NCBI GenBank assembly: GCA_002396005.1
Contig: DGVW01000104.1
Location: 59,403-123,402 of the forward strand
From: Oribacterium sp. UBA4274
GTDB taxonomy: Bacteria; Bacillota; Clostridia; Lachnospirales; Lachnospiraceae
Direction of reading: 5' to 3'
DNA: 64,000 nucleotides
How positions within the stretch are numbered: the stretch's first letter is position 1; every line of letters begins with the position of its first letter. This document shows, piece after piece, positions 35,531 through 44,439 of this stretch. The notes below the pieces were generated by a model. That model did no database searches and had not been told where the DNA came from. It saw only the letters and a list, made by a program, of their open reading frames with translations. The position numbers and the translations under genes are program-made.

Positions 35531-35658
35531 TTCAATATCCTATCTCTGACCACAATTATTTAAATGATTTAAACTCCATATATCAACATAAATCCATTTG
35601 TTCTGCAGGTTGTCTGACGAGCCTCTGCTGAACCAATGAAAACCAGCCTCTCTAAAAT

Positions 35659-38346
35659 CTACAGGCCAAACCTGTCCTTTAACTCATACAAAGTGTTCAT
35701 GGCATCAAGCGGTGTCATATGATTTATATCCAGTGACTTCAGGTATTCTATGGCCTCGGAAACCTGCTTACTTACAGCTGTACCCTTCTCCGCACCATCA
35801 CTTTCATCATAACAAGCTCCTGCCTCAGCCACATTTTGAGCTCTCTCTGAAATTATGCCCTGTTCGTCAAATGCCTCCTGAGTGAAACTCTCACCCGCCT
35901 CTATGGTTTTGGCCTTGGCAATGATATCCGCATCACTAAGTTCTGAAGCAATGACCTTGGCACGCTCTATTACAGGCTTTGGAACACCGGCCAGACTGGC
36001 AACATCTATACCATAGGACTGATCTGCACCTCCCGGAATAATCTTACGTAAAAATACGATATCCTGATCATGATTTGTGACCGCGATGCAGTAATTGTTA
36101 ACTCCCTCAAGCTTACCTTCAAGCTCTGTCAGTTCATGATAATGTGTTGCGAAAAGCGTTTTCGCTTTGACCACCTTGGCTATATATTCAACCACCGCCC
36201 AGGCGATACTCAGGCCGTCAAAAGTACTTGTACCTCTTCCGATTTCGTCAAGTATCAGCAATGATTTGGTGGTTGCATTGCGCAAGATATTGGCAACTTC
36301 ATTCATCTCCACCATAAAGGTAGACTGCCCTGAAGCGAGATCATCGCTGGCACCCACACGGGTGAAGATTCTGTCACATATTGAAATGTCTGCACTTCCC
36401 GCAGGAACAAACGAACCAATGGACGCCATAAGTACGATAAGGGCCACCTGTCGCATATAAGTTGATTTACCCGCCATATTGGGTCCGGTAATGATGGCGA
36501 TACGATCGGTTGAATCATCAAGATATGTATTGTTGGAAACAAACATACCGTCTCTTATGAGCTTTTCGATAACAGGATGACGTCCATCCTTGATATCGAT
36601 GACACCTTCTTCATTTATGTTCGGCCTGCAATAATTGTTATCGGTAGCCACCTTCGAAAGAGAAATGATGCAGTCGATAAGGGCAACGTAATGTGATGTT
36701 TTCTGAATCCTCTGTATATTGCCGCCTATGGTATCTCTTACATCGCAGAACAGCTCATACTCAAGCTGATTAAGTTTCTCCTCTGCTCCGAGAATGGTAT
36801 TCTGAAGTTCCTCGAGTTTGTCTGTGGTATATCGTTCACTGCCTGCAAGTGTCTGCTTACGAATAAAATAATCCGGCACCAGATCCTTAAAGGTGTTTGT
36901 AACTTCAAAACAATATCCAAATATACGATTATACTTTATCTTTAAAGACTTGATACCTGTCTTTTCTCTTTCCTCTGCCTCAAGATCCGCAAGCCACTGC
37001 TTGCCATTGATTCTTGACTCCTTATAATTATCTACTTCATCATGATAACCGCTCTTTATGATGCCGCCATCGCGACTTGAGATCGGAGGTTCTTCCTCAA
37101 TAGCTTCATCGATAAGTTTGAAAAGATCCTCCATGGGATCAATGTTATCATGTATCTCTTTTACAAGTGCAGAATCAAACTGGGTAAGCTCCTGAATTAT
37201 ATCCGGCAGCATCTTTAAAGACTGTTTAAATGCTATGAGATCTCGCGGATTGGCTGTCTTATAACATATACGCCCCAACAATCTCTCATAATCGTATATA
37301 GTATTGAGATACTCGGATATCTCTTCTCTGTCGATATAGTGGCTGCAGAAATCCTCTACCGCATCCTGCCTTGCAACTATCTGATTTCTGTCTATGAGAG
37401 GCTGCTCAATAAATCTGCGAAGCATACGGGCACCCATGGCAGTTTTGGTCTTGTCCAGAACCCATAGCAGGGAGCCGCGCTTTTTCTTTTCACGCATGGT
37501 TTCTGTAAGCTCGAGATTACGCTGTGTCGCAGTATCTATGATCATATACTGATTGCTGGAGTAATACCTTATATTGGCGATATGCTCAACAGTACTTTTC
37601 TGTGTATCATAAACATATGTAAGAGCTGCTGCTGCACTGAGTCTCGCAAGATCCTTATCCTGTAAACCCAGGCCTTCTATACTTGCATGGAAATGCTGTT
37701 CCAAAAGCTTTGTGGCTTTCTCATCATTATATACATCATCCCCAAGTTCAGTGATGATCAGATCAAAACGATTCTTTACATCCTCAGTTTCTATCCCCGA
37801 AATCATAAATGCCTGATTACAGATGATCTCCGCCGGAGAAAATTTGCTGAGCTCATCCATAACTTCCTTTTCGTTTAAGCATGTGGTTGAAAGAAACTCA
37901 CCTGTTGTGATATCAACACTTGATATACCAAATCCGGTCGAATCATAGAAGATACTCATGAGGAAATTGTTTTTGCTTTCGTCCAGTGCCTGTTCAGAAG
38001 TAAGCGTTCCCGGTGTGATGACACGTATAACTCCTCTTTTAACAAGGCCCTTGGAAAGTTTCGGATCTTCCAGCTGCTCAGCGATAGCCACCTTGTAACC
38101 ATTAGAAGCGAGCCTTGCAATATAGCCTTCTGCAGCATGAAACGGAATACCACACATCGGTGCACGTTCTTCCATACCGCAATCCTTTCCCGTAAGTACC
38201 AGGTCCAATACAGAAGAAGCTATCTTTGCGTCCTCAAAGAACATCTCATAGAAATCACCTATACGGTAGAAAAGGATGCAATCCGGATATTGTTTTTTGG
38301 TTTCCAAATATTCAACCATCATAGGTGACATTTTCTTTTCAGCCAT
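35659..38346 (-). CDS. mutS: DNA mismatch repair protein MutS
   Basis: Mismatch-sensing ATPase, 895 aa. The mismatch-reading Phe-x-Glu is intact in GDFYEMFFED, followed by connector, lever and clamp domains; the C-terminal ATPase has Walker A GPNMAGKSTYMRQV, the ST-x-DDLASGQSTFMVEMNE signature, Walker B LLILDEIGRGTSTFDG and ATHYHELTELE. A segment of about 60 residues near the C-terminus (EAGESFTQEAF region) is a variable linker before the terminal helices. Start ATG 38346 follows AAGGAG. The 299 bp upstream is filled with palindromes. Confidence 0.97.
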   Translation of the reverse strand: MAEKKMSPMMVEYLETKKQYPDCILFYRIGDFYEMFFEDAKIASSVLDLVLTGKDCGMEERAPMCGIPFHAAEGYIARLASNGYKVAIAEQLEDPKLSKGLVKRGVIRVITPGTLTSEQALDESKNNFLMSIFYDSTGFGISSVDITTGEFLSTTCLNEKEVMDELSKFSPAEIICNQAFMISGIETEDVKNRFDLIITELGDDVYNDEKATKLLEQHFHASIEGLGLQDKDLARLSAAAALTYVYDTQKSTVEHIANIRYYSSNQYMIIDTATQRNLELTETMREKKKRGSLLWVLDKTKTAMGARMLRRFIEQPLIDRNQIVARQDAVEDFCSHYIDREEISEYLNTIYDYERLLGRICYKTANPRDLIAFKQSLKMLPDIIQELTQFDSALVKEIHDNIDPMEDLFKLIDEAIEEEPPISSRDGGIIKSGYHDEVDNYKESRINGKQWLADLEAEEREKTGIKSLKIKYNRIFGYCFEVTNTFKDLVPDYFIRKQTLAGSERYTTDKLEELQNTILGAEEKLNQLEYELFCDVRDTIGGNIQRIQKTSHYVALIDCIISLSKVATDNNYCRPNINEEGVIDIKDGRHPVIEKLIRDGMFVSNNTYLDDSTDRIAIITGPNMAGKSTYMRQVALIVLMASIGSFVPAGSADISICDRIFTRVGASDDLASGQSTFMVEMNEVANILRNATTKSLLILDEIGRGTSTFDGLSIAWAVVEYIAKVVKAKTLFATHYHELTELEGKLEGVNNYCIAVTNHDQDIVFLRKIIPGGADQSYGIDVASLAGVPKPVIERAKVIASELSDADIIAKAKTIEAGESFTQEAFDEQGIISERAQNVAEAGACYDESDGAEKGTAVSKQVSEAIEYLKSLDINHMTPLDAMNTLYELKDRFGL

Positions 38347-38504
38347 TAATCAGTTTCTCTCCTTCATTGATACATAAAACGCACTTGTCTTCGTTTGGTC
38401 AGACTGCCGAAACAGCCTCGCCCCTTGTGACAGTTTTCGCAGAAAACTGTCATGTAGCGTCAGCCCTCGCGTAAGCGTTTTCCATGGGCTGACGTTCCCA
38501 AACT

Positions 38505-38550
38505 CTTGAGGGCATCCGCATCACTAGCGTGATGCGGATATTTCACCAAA
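38505..38550 (+). repeat. 46-bp palindromic repeat, copy 1
   Basis: Identical over 46 bp to 38627-38672. Core dyad ATCCGCATCAC-TAGC-GTGATGCGGAT flanked by CTTGAGGGC and ATTTCACCAAA. Intergenic. Confidence 0.9.
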
Positions 38551-38626
38551 GAGAAAATGCCATTTGATGGCGCTTTCGCGCAGGCATTTTCGTTTGATTT
38601 CGGCTTGCGCCGAAACAAGCTCGCCG

Positions 38627-38672
38627 CTTGAGGGCATCCGCATCACTAGCGTGATGCGGATATTTCACCAAA
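38627..38672 (+). repeat. 46-bp palindromic repeat, copy 2 (overlaps miaB 3' end)
   Basis: Identical to copy 1. The miaB stop codon (38646-38648) lies at the loop of the palindrome, so one arm encodes the last MiaB residues (FGEISASR) and the other is 3' untranslated. Confidence 0.9.
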
Positions 38673-40091
38673 ATAGTAGAATCCTTTGCTTTCGGTGAGT
38701 TTCACCATCTGCATGGTTCCGATGAGGCTCTTATCTCCCGGGAAGTGAACAAGCACGCTATTGGAAAGTCTGCCTGTTACATATCCTTCCTGATTCTTGT
38801 TCTCATCCTCTACAAGAACTTCCATCACCTTGCCGAGATCTCTGTTCTCATTCTCTCTGGAGCTTTCCTGAACCACTTTCAGAAGTCTGTCAAAACGCTC
38901 CTTTACTATATCCTCAGGAACCTGCTCGAACTTGGCAGCAGGTGTTCCGGTACGTTTACTGTATATAAACGTATATGCCGCATCGTATTTACATTCCTTA
39001 ACCACATCGATGGTATCCTGAAAATCTTCCTCTGTCTCCCCGGGGAAGCCAACTATGATATCTGTAGTTAATGTTGCGTCAGGGATCGCCTTACGGATCT
39101 TATGTACAAGTTCAAGGTAGCTTTCCTTTGTATAATGTCTGTTCATACGCTTAAGGATCGCCGATGAACCCGACTGAAGAGGAAGATGTACATGTCTCTC
39201 TATGATAGGATGTGTTCTCATGACCTCGATAAGCTCATCTGAGAAGTCCTTAGGATTGGAGGTCATGTAGCGAAGTCTCTTAAGTCCCGGAAGCTCCGCA
39301 ACAGCCTTTAAAAGTTCCGGGAATGTTGTTGAGCCCGGTATATCATTACCGTAAGAGTTAACATTCTGACCAAGCAGCATGATCTCAATGCAGCCATCCG
39401 CAATGAGCTTCTCACACTCTCTGAGGATGTCTGTGGCATTACGGGATTTCTCCCTGCCTCGAACATAAGGGACTATACAATAGGTACAGAAATTATTGCA
39501 TCCGAAACTGATATTGACAGAACCCTTGAACTTGAACTTACGGTCAGACGGAAGATCCTCTACGATGAGCTTTGTATCATCGATTACCTCAACCGTACGC
39601 TTGCCTGTAACAAGTGTCTTGTACAGAAGTTCAGCCAGCTTATAGATATTATGGGTTCCAAAAACAAGCTTTACGTATGGATAATGCTTACTGATACCTT
39701 CGACCTCATCCTTTTCCTGCATCATACATCCGGTGATTCCGATGATCATGCCCTCGCGGCGTTCATACTGATGCTTAAGTCTTCCTAAACGTCCGTATAG
39801 CTTCTGATTGGCATTCTCTCTTACAGTACAGGTTGTAAAAAGAACAATATCCGCATCCTTATCATCCTCTGTTACCGTATAGCCGCATCTCTCAAGAATT
39901 CCAAGCAGCTTCTCGCCATCCTTGGCAGACATCTGGCAGCCCATAACCTCTACCATACAGTGTGCTGCATATCCTTCCTGCTTACGTATCTCAACGAGCT
40001 CCCGTACGCGGTCCATAAAATAATACTGTCTCGCCGGCTCCTCTGTTGGTGCCTGCATTACTATTTCCTTATAATCAATAATATAATCCAT
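38646..40091 (-). CDS. miaB: tRNA-2-methylthio-N6-dimethylallyladenosine synthase
   Basis: Radical-SAM methylthiotransferase acting on i6A37 of tRNA; 481 aa. An N-terminal UPF0004 domain carries the auxiliary cluster cysteines (VMGCQMS, FTTCTVREN, GITGCMMQ), then the radical-SAM CNNFCTYC motif in SFGCNNFCTYCIVPYVRG, and a C-terminal TRAM domain (from about 415). The N-terminus has about 45 extra residues. ATG 40091 follows TGAGG; ATG 40058 with AAGGAA is possible. The last codons are within a genomic palindromic repeat, so the natural C-terminus may have been replaced. Confidence 0.96.
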   Translation of the reverse strand: MDYIIDYKEIVMQAPTEEPARQYYFMDRVRELVEIRKQEGYAAHCMVEVMGCQMSAKDGEKLLGILERCGYTVTEDDKDADIVLFTTCTVRENANQKLYGRLGRLKHQYERREGMIIGITGCMMQEKDEVEGISKHYPYVKLVFGTHNIYKLAELLYKTLVTGKRTVEVIDDTKLIVEDLPSDRKFKFKGSVNISFGCNNFCTYCIVPYVRGREKSRNATDILRECEKLIADGCIEIMLLGQNVNSYGNDIPGSTTFPELLKAVAELPGLKRLRYMTSNPKDFSDELIEVMRTHPIIERHVHLPLQSGSSAILKRMNRHYTKESYLELVHKIRKAIPDATLTTDIIVGFPGETEEDFQDTIDVVKECKYDAAYTFIYSKRTGTPAAKFEQVPEDIVKERFDRLLKVVQESSRENENRDLGKVMEVLVEDENKNQEGYVTGRLSNSVLVHFPGDKSLIGTMQMVKLTESKGFYYFGEISASR

Positions 40092-40106
40092 AAAACCTCA
40101 TTGTTA

Positions 40107-40137
40107 ATCCCAGGGGATTTCCGAGATCCCCTGGGAT
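40107..40137 (-). terminator. proA-miaB intercistronic hairpin
   Basis: Perfect 12-bp stem ATCCCAGGGGAT/ATCCCCTGGGAT (40107-40118 with 40126-40137), loop of seven, starting 44 nt after the proA stop and ending 15 nt before the miaB ATG. The T-run after it is poor (TTAACAATG), so it may terminate weakly or attenuate miaB. Confidence 0.6.
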
Positions 40138-40181
40138 GCCTTAGTACTAAATCTTTTGTTAACTGAACTGATATAATTCTA

Positions 40182-41468
40182 TCATCTCACCTGACCATCG
40201 CCGTATATACGGTACTTATAGGTAGTGAGCTCTCTGAGTCCCATTGGACCTCGCGCATGGAGCTTGGATGTTGATATACCGATTTCCGCTCCAAATCCAA
40301 AACATCCACCATCTGTAAATCTTGTTGAAGCATTCCAGTAAACACAGGCACTGTCTACTTCATTCAGAAACTTTTCTGCTGCTGCCGCATCCTCCGTGAT
40401 GATGGCCTCGCTGTGATGGGTACTGTGCTCATTAACATGAGCTATAGCCTCCTCTGTATCTGTAACCGTCTTTACAGAAATCCTGTAATCGAGATACTCA
40501 GTATAAAAATCCTCTCGAGATGCCGGCTTTACAAGTTCCATTCTAATGTCTGCATCATCCTTATCGGCTGCACTTTCCAGTACACGGTATGCATCCTCAT
40601 CAGCAAACACCACCACTTCTCTGGTCTGAAGCTTCTCAACAACAGGCACAAGCTTCTGCAGGGCGTCCCTGTCTACAACCAGAGACTCACAGGCATTGCA
40701 TACACCTATCCTCTGTGTCTTGGCATTAAAAATGATGGGAACCGCTTTATCGATATCGGCAGTTTTCTCTATGTAAATGTGACAATTGCCGGCACCTGTC
40801 TCAATAACAGGAACTGAGGCATGCTCTACAACTGCTTTTATCAGTCGCTTGGACCCTCTTGGAATGAGAACATCCACATAATCATTTAACTGCATAAAGC
40901 GGTTGGCTGTTTCATGATCGGTCGCTTCAATAAGTATAAGTCCGTCCGGATCGGCACCACAGCTATCCATCGCCTTACGGATGACCTCAGTTATGGCTTT
41001 GTTGGAATGAATGGCATCGGAGCCGCCTTTTAATATGACTGCATTGGAAGACTTAAAACAAAGTGACCACGCATCACTGGTAACATTTGGTCTGGCTTCA
41101 TATATGATACCTATAACACCGATAGGAACCGAAGTTTTGCAAAGTCTGAGTCCGTTAGGTCGTTCTATAGTCTCTAGTGTGACTCCGACAGGATCTGTAA
41201 GTTCTGCAATATCCCTTACTGCCTCTGCCATATCATGTATACGTTCCTTTGTAAGCCGGAGCCTGTCTTTTAGGCCGTCACTCATATTGTTTTTATCGGC
41301 ATTGGCAAGATCCAAAGCATTGGCCTCAATGATACTATCAACATTACCGGACTCCTCCATTGCATCCGCAACCTTCCTGAGAACTTCATTTTTTTCAGAA
41401 GCTGTCAGACTCGCAAGATGTCTTGAAGCAAGTTTTGCTCTTTTTCCTATTGAAGCTAGATCGCTCAT
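40182..41468 (-). CDS. proA: Glutamate-5-semialdehyde dehydrogenase
   Basis: Second enzyme of proline synthesis, reducing gamma-glutamyl phosphate with NADPH; 428 aa. Family motifs: PIGVIGIIYEARPNVT, AVILKGGSDAIHSN, VLIPRGSKRLI, ETGAGNCHIYI and the catalytic Cys in QRIGVCNACESLV; the end motif GRGPMGL is present as ARGPMGLRELTTYKY. ATG 41468 follows GAGG. Encoded after proB and a DUF896 gene in one transcript. Confidence 0.97.
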   Translation of the reverse strand: MSDLASIGKRAKLASRHLASLTASEKNEVLRKVADAMEESGNVDSIIEANALDLANADKNNMSDGLKDRLRLTKERIHDMAEAVRDIAELTDPVGVTLETIERPNGLRLCKTSVPIGVIGIIYEARPNVTSDAWSLCFKSSNAVILKGGSDAIHSNKAITEVIRKAMDSCGADPDGLILIEATDHETANRFMQLNDYVDVLIPRGSKRLIKAVVEHASVPVIETGAGNCHIYIEKTADIDKAVPIIFNAKTQRIGVCNACESLVVDRDALQKLVPVVEKLQTREVVVFADEDAYRVLESAADKDDADIRMELVKPASREDFYTEYLDYRISVKTVTDTEEAIAHVNEHSTHHSEAIITEDAAAAEKFLNEVDSACVYWNASTRFTDGGCFGFGAEIGISTSKLHARGPMGLRELTTYKYRIYGDGQVR

Positions 41469-41507
41469 ACATACCTCTTTCTTATGGTGGAGATACTCTA
41501 TCCTGTG

Positions 41508-41846
41508 TCAGATACGGAGATGACTTGAAACCTCAGGTGCGGCATTGCCTGCGCTTACTTCTATAACTCCGTTTTCTCTCTCAAGTTCTGCATCAGTTTC
41601 TTTCATGGCCTTACGGACCTTAGCTCTTGCTTCATCCTGAGATACAGCGCCTTTCTCTCCTGATTTTTCATCCTTGCTGACATTTTTTATGTCCTTAAGG
41701 TATACTCCAAGGTTGGCTTTAACTGCATCGATGTAGGCCCTTCTTAGCTTGGCCTGCTCATTTTTCTCCTCTGCGGTAAGACCGCCGCCTTCCTTTGATT
41801 TATGATAAAGTTCATTAATTCTTGCAATTTCTTTCTCTGTGATCAT
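41508..41846 (-). CDS. DUF896 (YnzC-type) protein
   Basis: A 112-residue cytosolic protein. Residues 1-60 match the DUF896 two-helix hairpin (EIARINELYHKSKEGGGLTAEEKNEQAKLRRAYIDAVK family pattern, with the N-terminal INELYHKSK and LRRAYIDA hallmarks). The remaining 50 residues are a charged extension not found in the short Bacillus forms. Function unknown; the family is linked to SOS-regulated or stress loci in Bacillus. ATG 41846 follows AAGGAAAG. It sits inside the proB-proA operon between the two genes. Confidence 0.85.
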   Translation of the reverse strand: MITEKEIARINELYHKSKEGGGLTAEEKNEQAKLRRAYIDAVKANLGVYLKDIKNVSKDEKSGEKGAVSQDEARAKVRKAMKETDAELERENGVIEVSAGNAAPEVSSHLRI

Positions 41847-41858
41847 AATACTTTCCTT

Positions 41859-42725
41859 TTATTCATTTTGTCCTATATGTTCTATAAGATCAAAATCTTT
41901 ATTTTTATGGGCTGCAAAAAGTGTTCCGACATTTTTGCCCTCAATAATATCGCTGATTACATCTGCGCTTGTAAATCTCGCAATGACCATATCGGCCCCT
42001 GAGTCCGTAGCAATTCTTGCAGCGGCAAGCTTTGCAGACATTCCACCGGTTCCTACATTGGAACCACTATGATCCTTGCCCATTTCCAAAATACTTTCAT
42101 TGATTTCCGGAATAAACGGAATAAATACTGCTTCCGGATTCTGCCTTGGATCATCCGTAAAAAGTCCGTCTATATCTGACAGGAGTATAACAAGGTCAGC
42201 ATCGACTACAGCACCGACTATAGCTGCAAGCTGATCATTGTCGCCGAATGTCTCGACCTGATCTATCTCCGTTGTAGATATCGTATCGTTTTCATTAACA
42301 ATAGGTACAGTTCCGAGATTAAGAAGCTCCATGAAGGTATTCATAGTGTTCTTTCTGGATTTAGGATGCAGCATAACATTTCTTGTGAGCAGAACCTGCG
42401 CTGCGATAACTCCGTACTCAGCGAAAATCTTCTGATATGTCATCATAAGTCTGGCCTGACCGACTGCTGCAAACGCCTGCTTTTCCTCCATAGTGCGAGG
42501 TCTGCGGTGAATGCCTAAAGCCTGTCGGCCTGTGGCGATAGCACCCGAAGAAACCAGGATAACATCCTTGCCCTCACCGTTCAAATCGGCGATAACTCTT
42601 ACGAGTTTCTCAATCTTAGACAGATTGAGCCCGCCTGTTATGGAATGAGTTATACTGGCAGACCCTACCTTTATGACAATACGTTTTTTATCTTTAAGAA
42701 GGGCTCTCATCTCTTCGTTAGTCAT
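41859..42725 (-). CDS. proB: Glutamate 5-kinase, short form without PUA domain
   Basis: First enzyme of proline synthesis, phosphorylating glutamate; 288 aa. Amino-acid kinase fold with IVIKVGSASIT, LVSSGAIATGRQALG, NENDTIST, FGDNDQLAAIVG, LLSDIDGLFTDDPR and GTGGMSAKLAAARIA. It ends soon after the kinase domain, lacking the C-terminal PUA domain of the E. coli enzyme (367 aa). ATG 42725 follows GGAGG; the reading to 42752 adds a non-family tail. Likely feedback-regulated by proline, as in the family. Confidence 0.96.
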   Translation of the reverse strand: MTNEEMRALLKDKKRIVIKVGSASITHSITGGLNLSKIEKLVRVIADLNGEGKDVILVSSGAIATGRQALGIHRRPRTMEEKQAFAAVGQARLMMTYQKIFAEYGVIAAQVLLTRNVMLHPKSRKNTMNTFMELLNLGTVPIVNENDTISTTEIDQVETFGDNDQLAAIVGAVVDADLVILLSDIDGLFTDDPRQNPEAVFIPFIPEINESILEMGKDHSGSNVGTGGMSAKLAAARIATDSGADMVIARFTSADVISDIIEGKNVGTLFAAHKNKDFDLIEHIGQNE

Positions 42726-42779
42726 ATAACCTCCACTCTTGCAATGCTGCAAAACCCCAATCCTGACTTATGCGAAATT

Positions 42780-44423
42780 TTACAATGAATTATAATGTTT
42801 TACAAGCGCCTCAGCGGTTTTCATTCCGTCCATGGCTGCACTCATGATGCCACCGGCATAGCCTGCACCCTCGCCACATGGATATATACCGGAAACATTG
42901 GACTCAAAGTTCTCGTCTCTCGGTATCCTTACAGGACTTGAGGTTCTGGCTTCAATTCCCGCAAGCAATGTATCTTCTCTTGAAAATCCGTGAAGCTTAT
43001 GTTCAAAACTCTCCATACCTTCTATAAAAGTTTCATTAAAATCATTAAGAGAAGCATATCTGGAATCCTCATCAAATCTGAAGATATCATTTAACTTTGC
43101 AAATCCATACTGCCCCTTTATCTGAGGACTCACTTCACCAAGGCTCTTATCCGTACTTGCGAGATTCTTCTTGAAATCTCCGTAGGTCTGCACAGGCACC
43201 TTTCCCCCCAGAAGTCTGTAAGCCCGTTCCTCGAGCTCTCTCTGAAGCCTGATACCGCCAAGGGGATCATGTTCTCCATCATAATCACTCTTGCGCACCG
43301 ATACAATGATGGCAGCATTGGCATTTACACCGTCTCTCCGGTGATAGCTCATACCGTTTACACACAGTCTGCCTTCCTCAGATGAACTATTGACTACATA
43401 GCCTCCCGGACACATGCAGAAGCTGTATACTCCACGTCCGTTCTTGTCTGAAGTATGAGTAACCTTATAAGCTCCCTGTCCGAGCGCTGCCAATGTCTTC
43501 TCATCCACATCCCCGTAAAGATCCTGATTTATCATAGACTGGAGGTGCTGCACACGGAAGCCCATGGCGAAATCCTTCGCCTGCATTTCAAGGCCTGCAT
43601 TAAAAAGCTCCTCATAGGTATCTCTGGCGGAGTGTCCAATGGCAAGGATTATCTTTCTGTCCTTGTCTCTTTTCTTATCATAGGTAAACTTAGTGTTGAA
43701 CCTGATCTCGCCACCCAGAGCCTCAATCTCACGCCTTATATTCTTTACTATATCAACAAGCCTGTCTGTACCGACATGAGGCTTTGCATCTATCAATATG
43801 GAATAGTCAGCGCCGTAACCCACAAAAAGATTCAATATGAATCTGCTTCTTCCGTCCTTGTCCTTAACCAGAGTGTTTATCTTTCCATCCGAAAAAGTGC
43901 CGGCCCCGCCTTCTCCAAACTGAGGATTGGACTCCTTATGAAGCTCACCCTTTTCCCAAAGATCCTCTACGTTTCTGATGCGTTCATCTACCTCTGCTCC
44001 CCTTTCATATACGATAGGGTGCATACCGGCTCTGGCGAGCACAAGAGCGGCAAACATTCCCGCAGGCCCGAATCCAACAACCACCGGTCTGTTCTTTTCT
44101 TCCTTGAAAAACTCTCTGCTCTCAACCCCGGATATTACATCATTGAGCTTTGGCTCCTGATATTCTGTAATCTCATCTATGCTGACATCTCTGTTTTTCA
44201 GTCCTTCCACCAGCCTCTTTTCCTTCTTCTCGTCAAAGGCTGTCTTAATCAGAACTGTATAGCTAAAGAAAATCTCCGGCCTTTTTCTTGCATCTATAGA
44301 TCGCTTAATAACTTCCAGCGTCTCTATATCCTTAATATCTATCTTCAATACTTTTGCACTGGCCAGCTTAAGCCTGGCAACAGAATCCGTAACCCTTAGT
44401 TTTAGCTGATTTATCTTTATCAT
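42780..44423 (-). CDS. FAD-dependent oxidoreductase-like protein (COG2509 type)
   Basis: A 547-residue flavoprotein. An N-terminal domain of about 95 residues is followed by a dinucleotide-binding motif VVGFGPAGMFAALVLARAG, a GGAGTFSDGKINT segment, RVQHLQSMIN, FCMCPGGYVVNSSSEEG, and the terminal FAD motif GIYPCGEGAGYAGGIMSAAMDG. Members of this family are widespread in Clostridia with no settled reaction. ATG 44423 follows AGAAGGAT. It stands just before proB and 16 bp after the next flavoprotein, so the two are likely co-transcribed. Confidence 0.85.
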   Translation of the reverse strand: MIKINQLKLRVTDSVARLKLASAKVLKIDIKDIETLEVIKRSIDARKRPEIFFSYTVLIKTAFDEKKEKRLVEGLKNRDVSIDEITEYQEPKLNDVISGVESREFFKEEKNRPVVVGFGPAGMFAALVLARAGMHPIVYERGAEVDERIRNVEDLWEKGELHKESNPQFGEGGAGTFSDGKINTLVKDKDGRSRFILNLFVGYGADYSILIDAKPHVGTDRLVDIVKNIRREIEALGGEIRFNTKFTYDKKRDKDRKIILAIGHSARDTYEELFNAGLEMQAKDFAMGFRVQHLQSMINQDLYGDVDEKTLAALGQGAYKVTHTSDKNGRGVYSFCMCPGGYVVNSSSEEGRLCVNGMSYHRRDGVNANAAIIVSVRKSDYDGEHDPLGGIRLQRELEERAYRLLGGKVPVQTYGDFKKNLASTDKSLGEVSPQIKGQYGFAKLNDIFRFDEDSRYASLNDFNETFIEGMESFEHKLHGFSREDTLLAGIEARTSSPVRIPRDENFESNVSGIYPCGEGAGYAGGIMSAAMDGMKTAEALVKHYNSL

Positions 44424-44439
44424 ATTTTATCCTTCTATA

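Larger units (their letters stand above)
38406..38672. repeat. Palindromic repeat cluster between mutS and miaB
   Basis: The mutS-miaB gap contains at least six stem-loops: GACAGTTTTC/GAAAACTGTC (38429-38451), CGTCAGCCC/GGGCTGACG (38458-38494), the CATCCGCATCAC-type palindrome twice, AAAATGCC/GGCATTTT (38554-38590), and TTTCGGC/GCCGAAA (38598-38615). Besides the 46-bp perfect repeat, a degenerate unit containing GGCGAG, TGTTTCGGC and CAAACGAA on the minus strand occurs twice (38390-38426 and 38590-38626). No ORF, tRNA or transposase. It looks like a composite intergenic repeat family rather than a terminator. Confidence 0.75.

Noticed and set aside
38406..38672. CRISPR array
   Set aside because: Only two copies of the long repeat, units are palindromic and unevenly spaced, and no cas genes are near.
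43455..44399. 314-codon plus-strand open frame opposite the COG2509-type gene
   Set aside because: Antisense shadow; composition is Cys/Leu/Ile-rich without domain resemblance.
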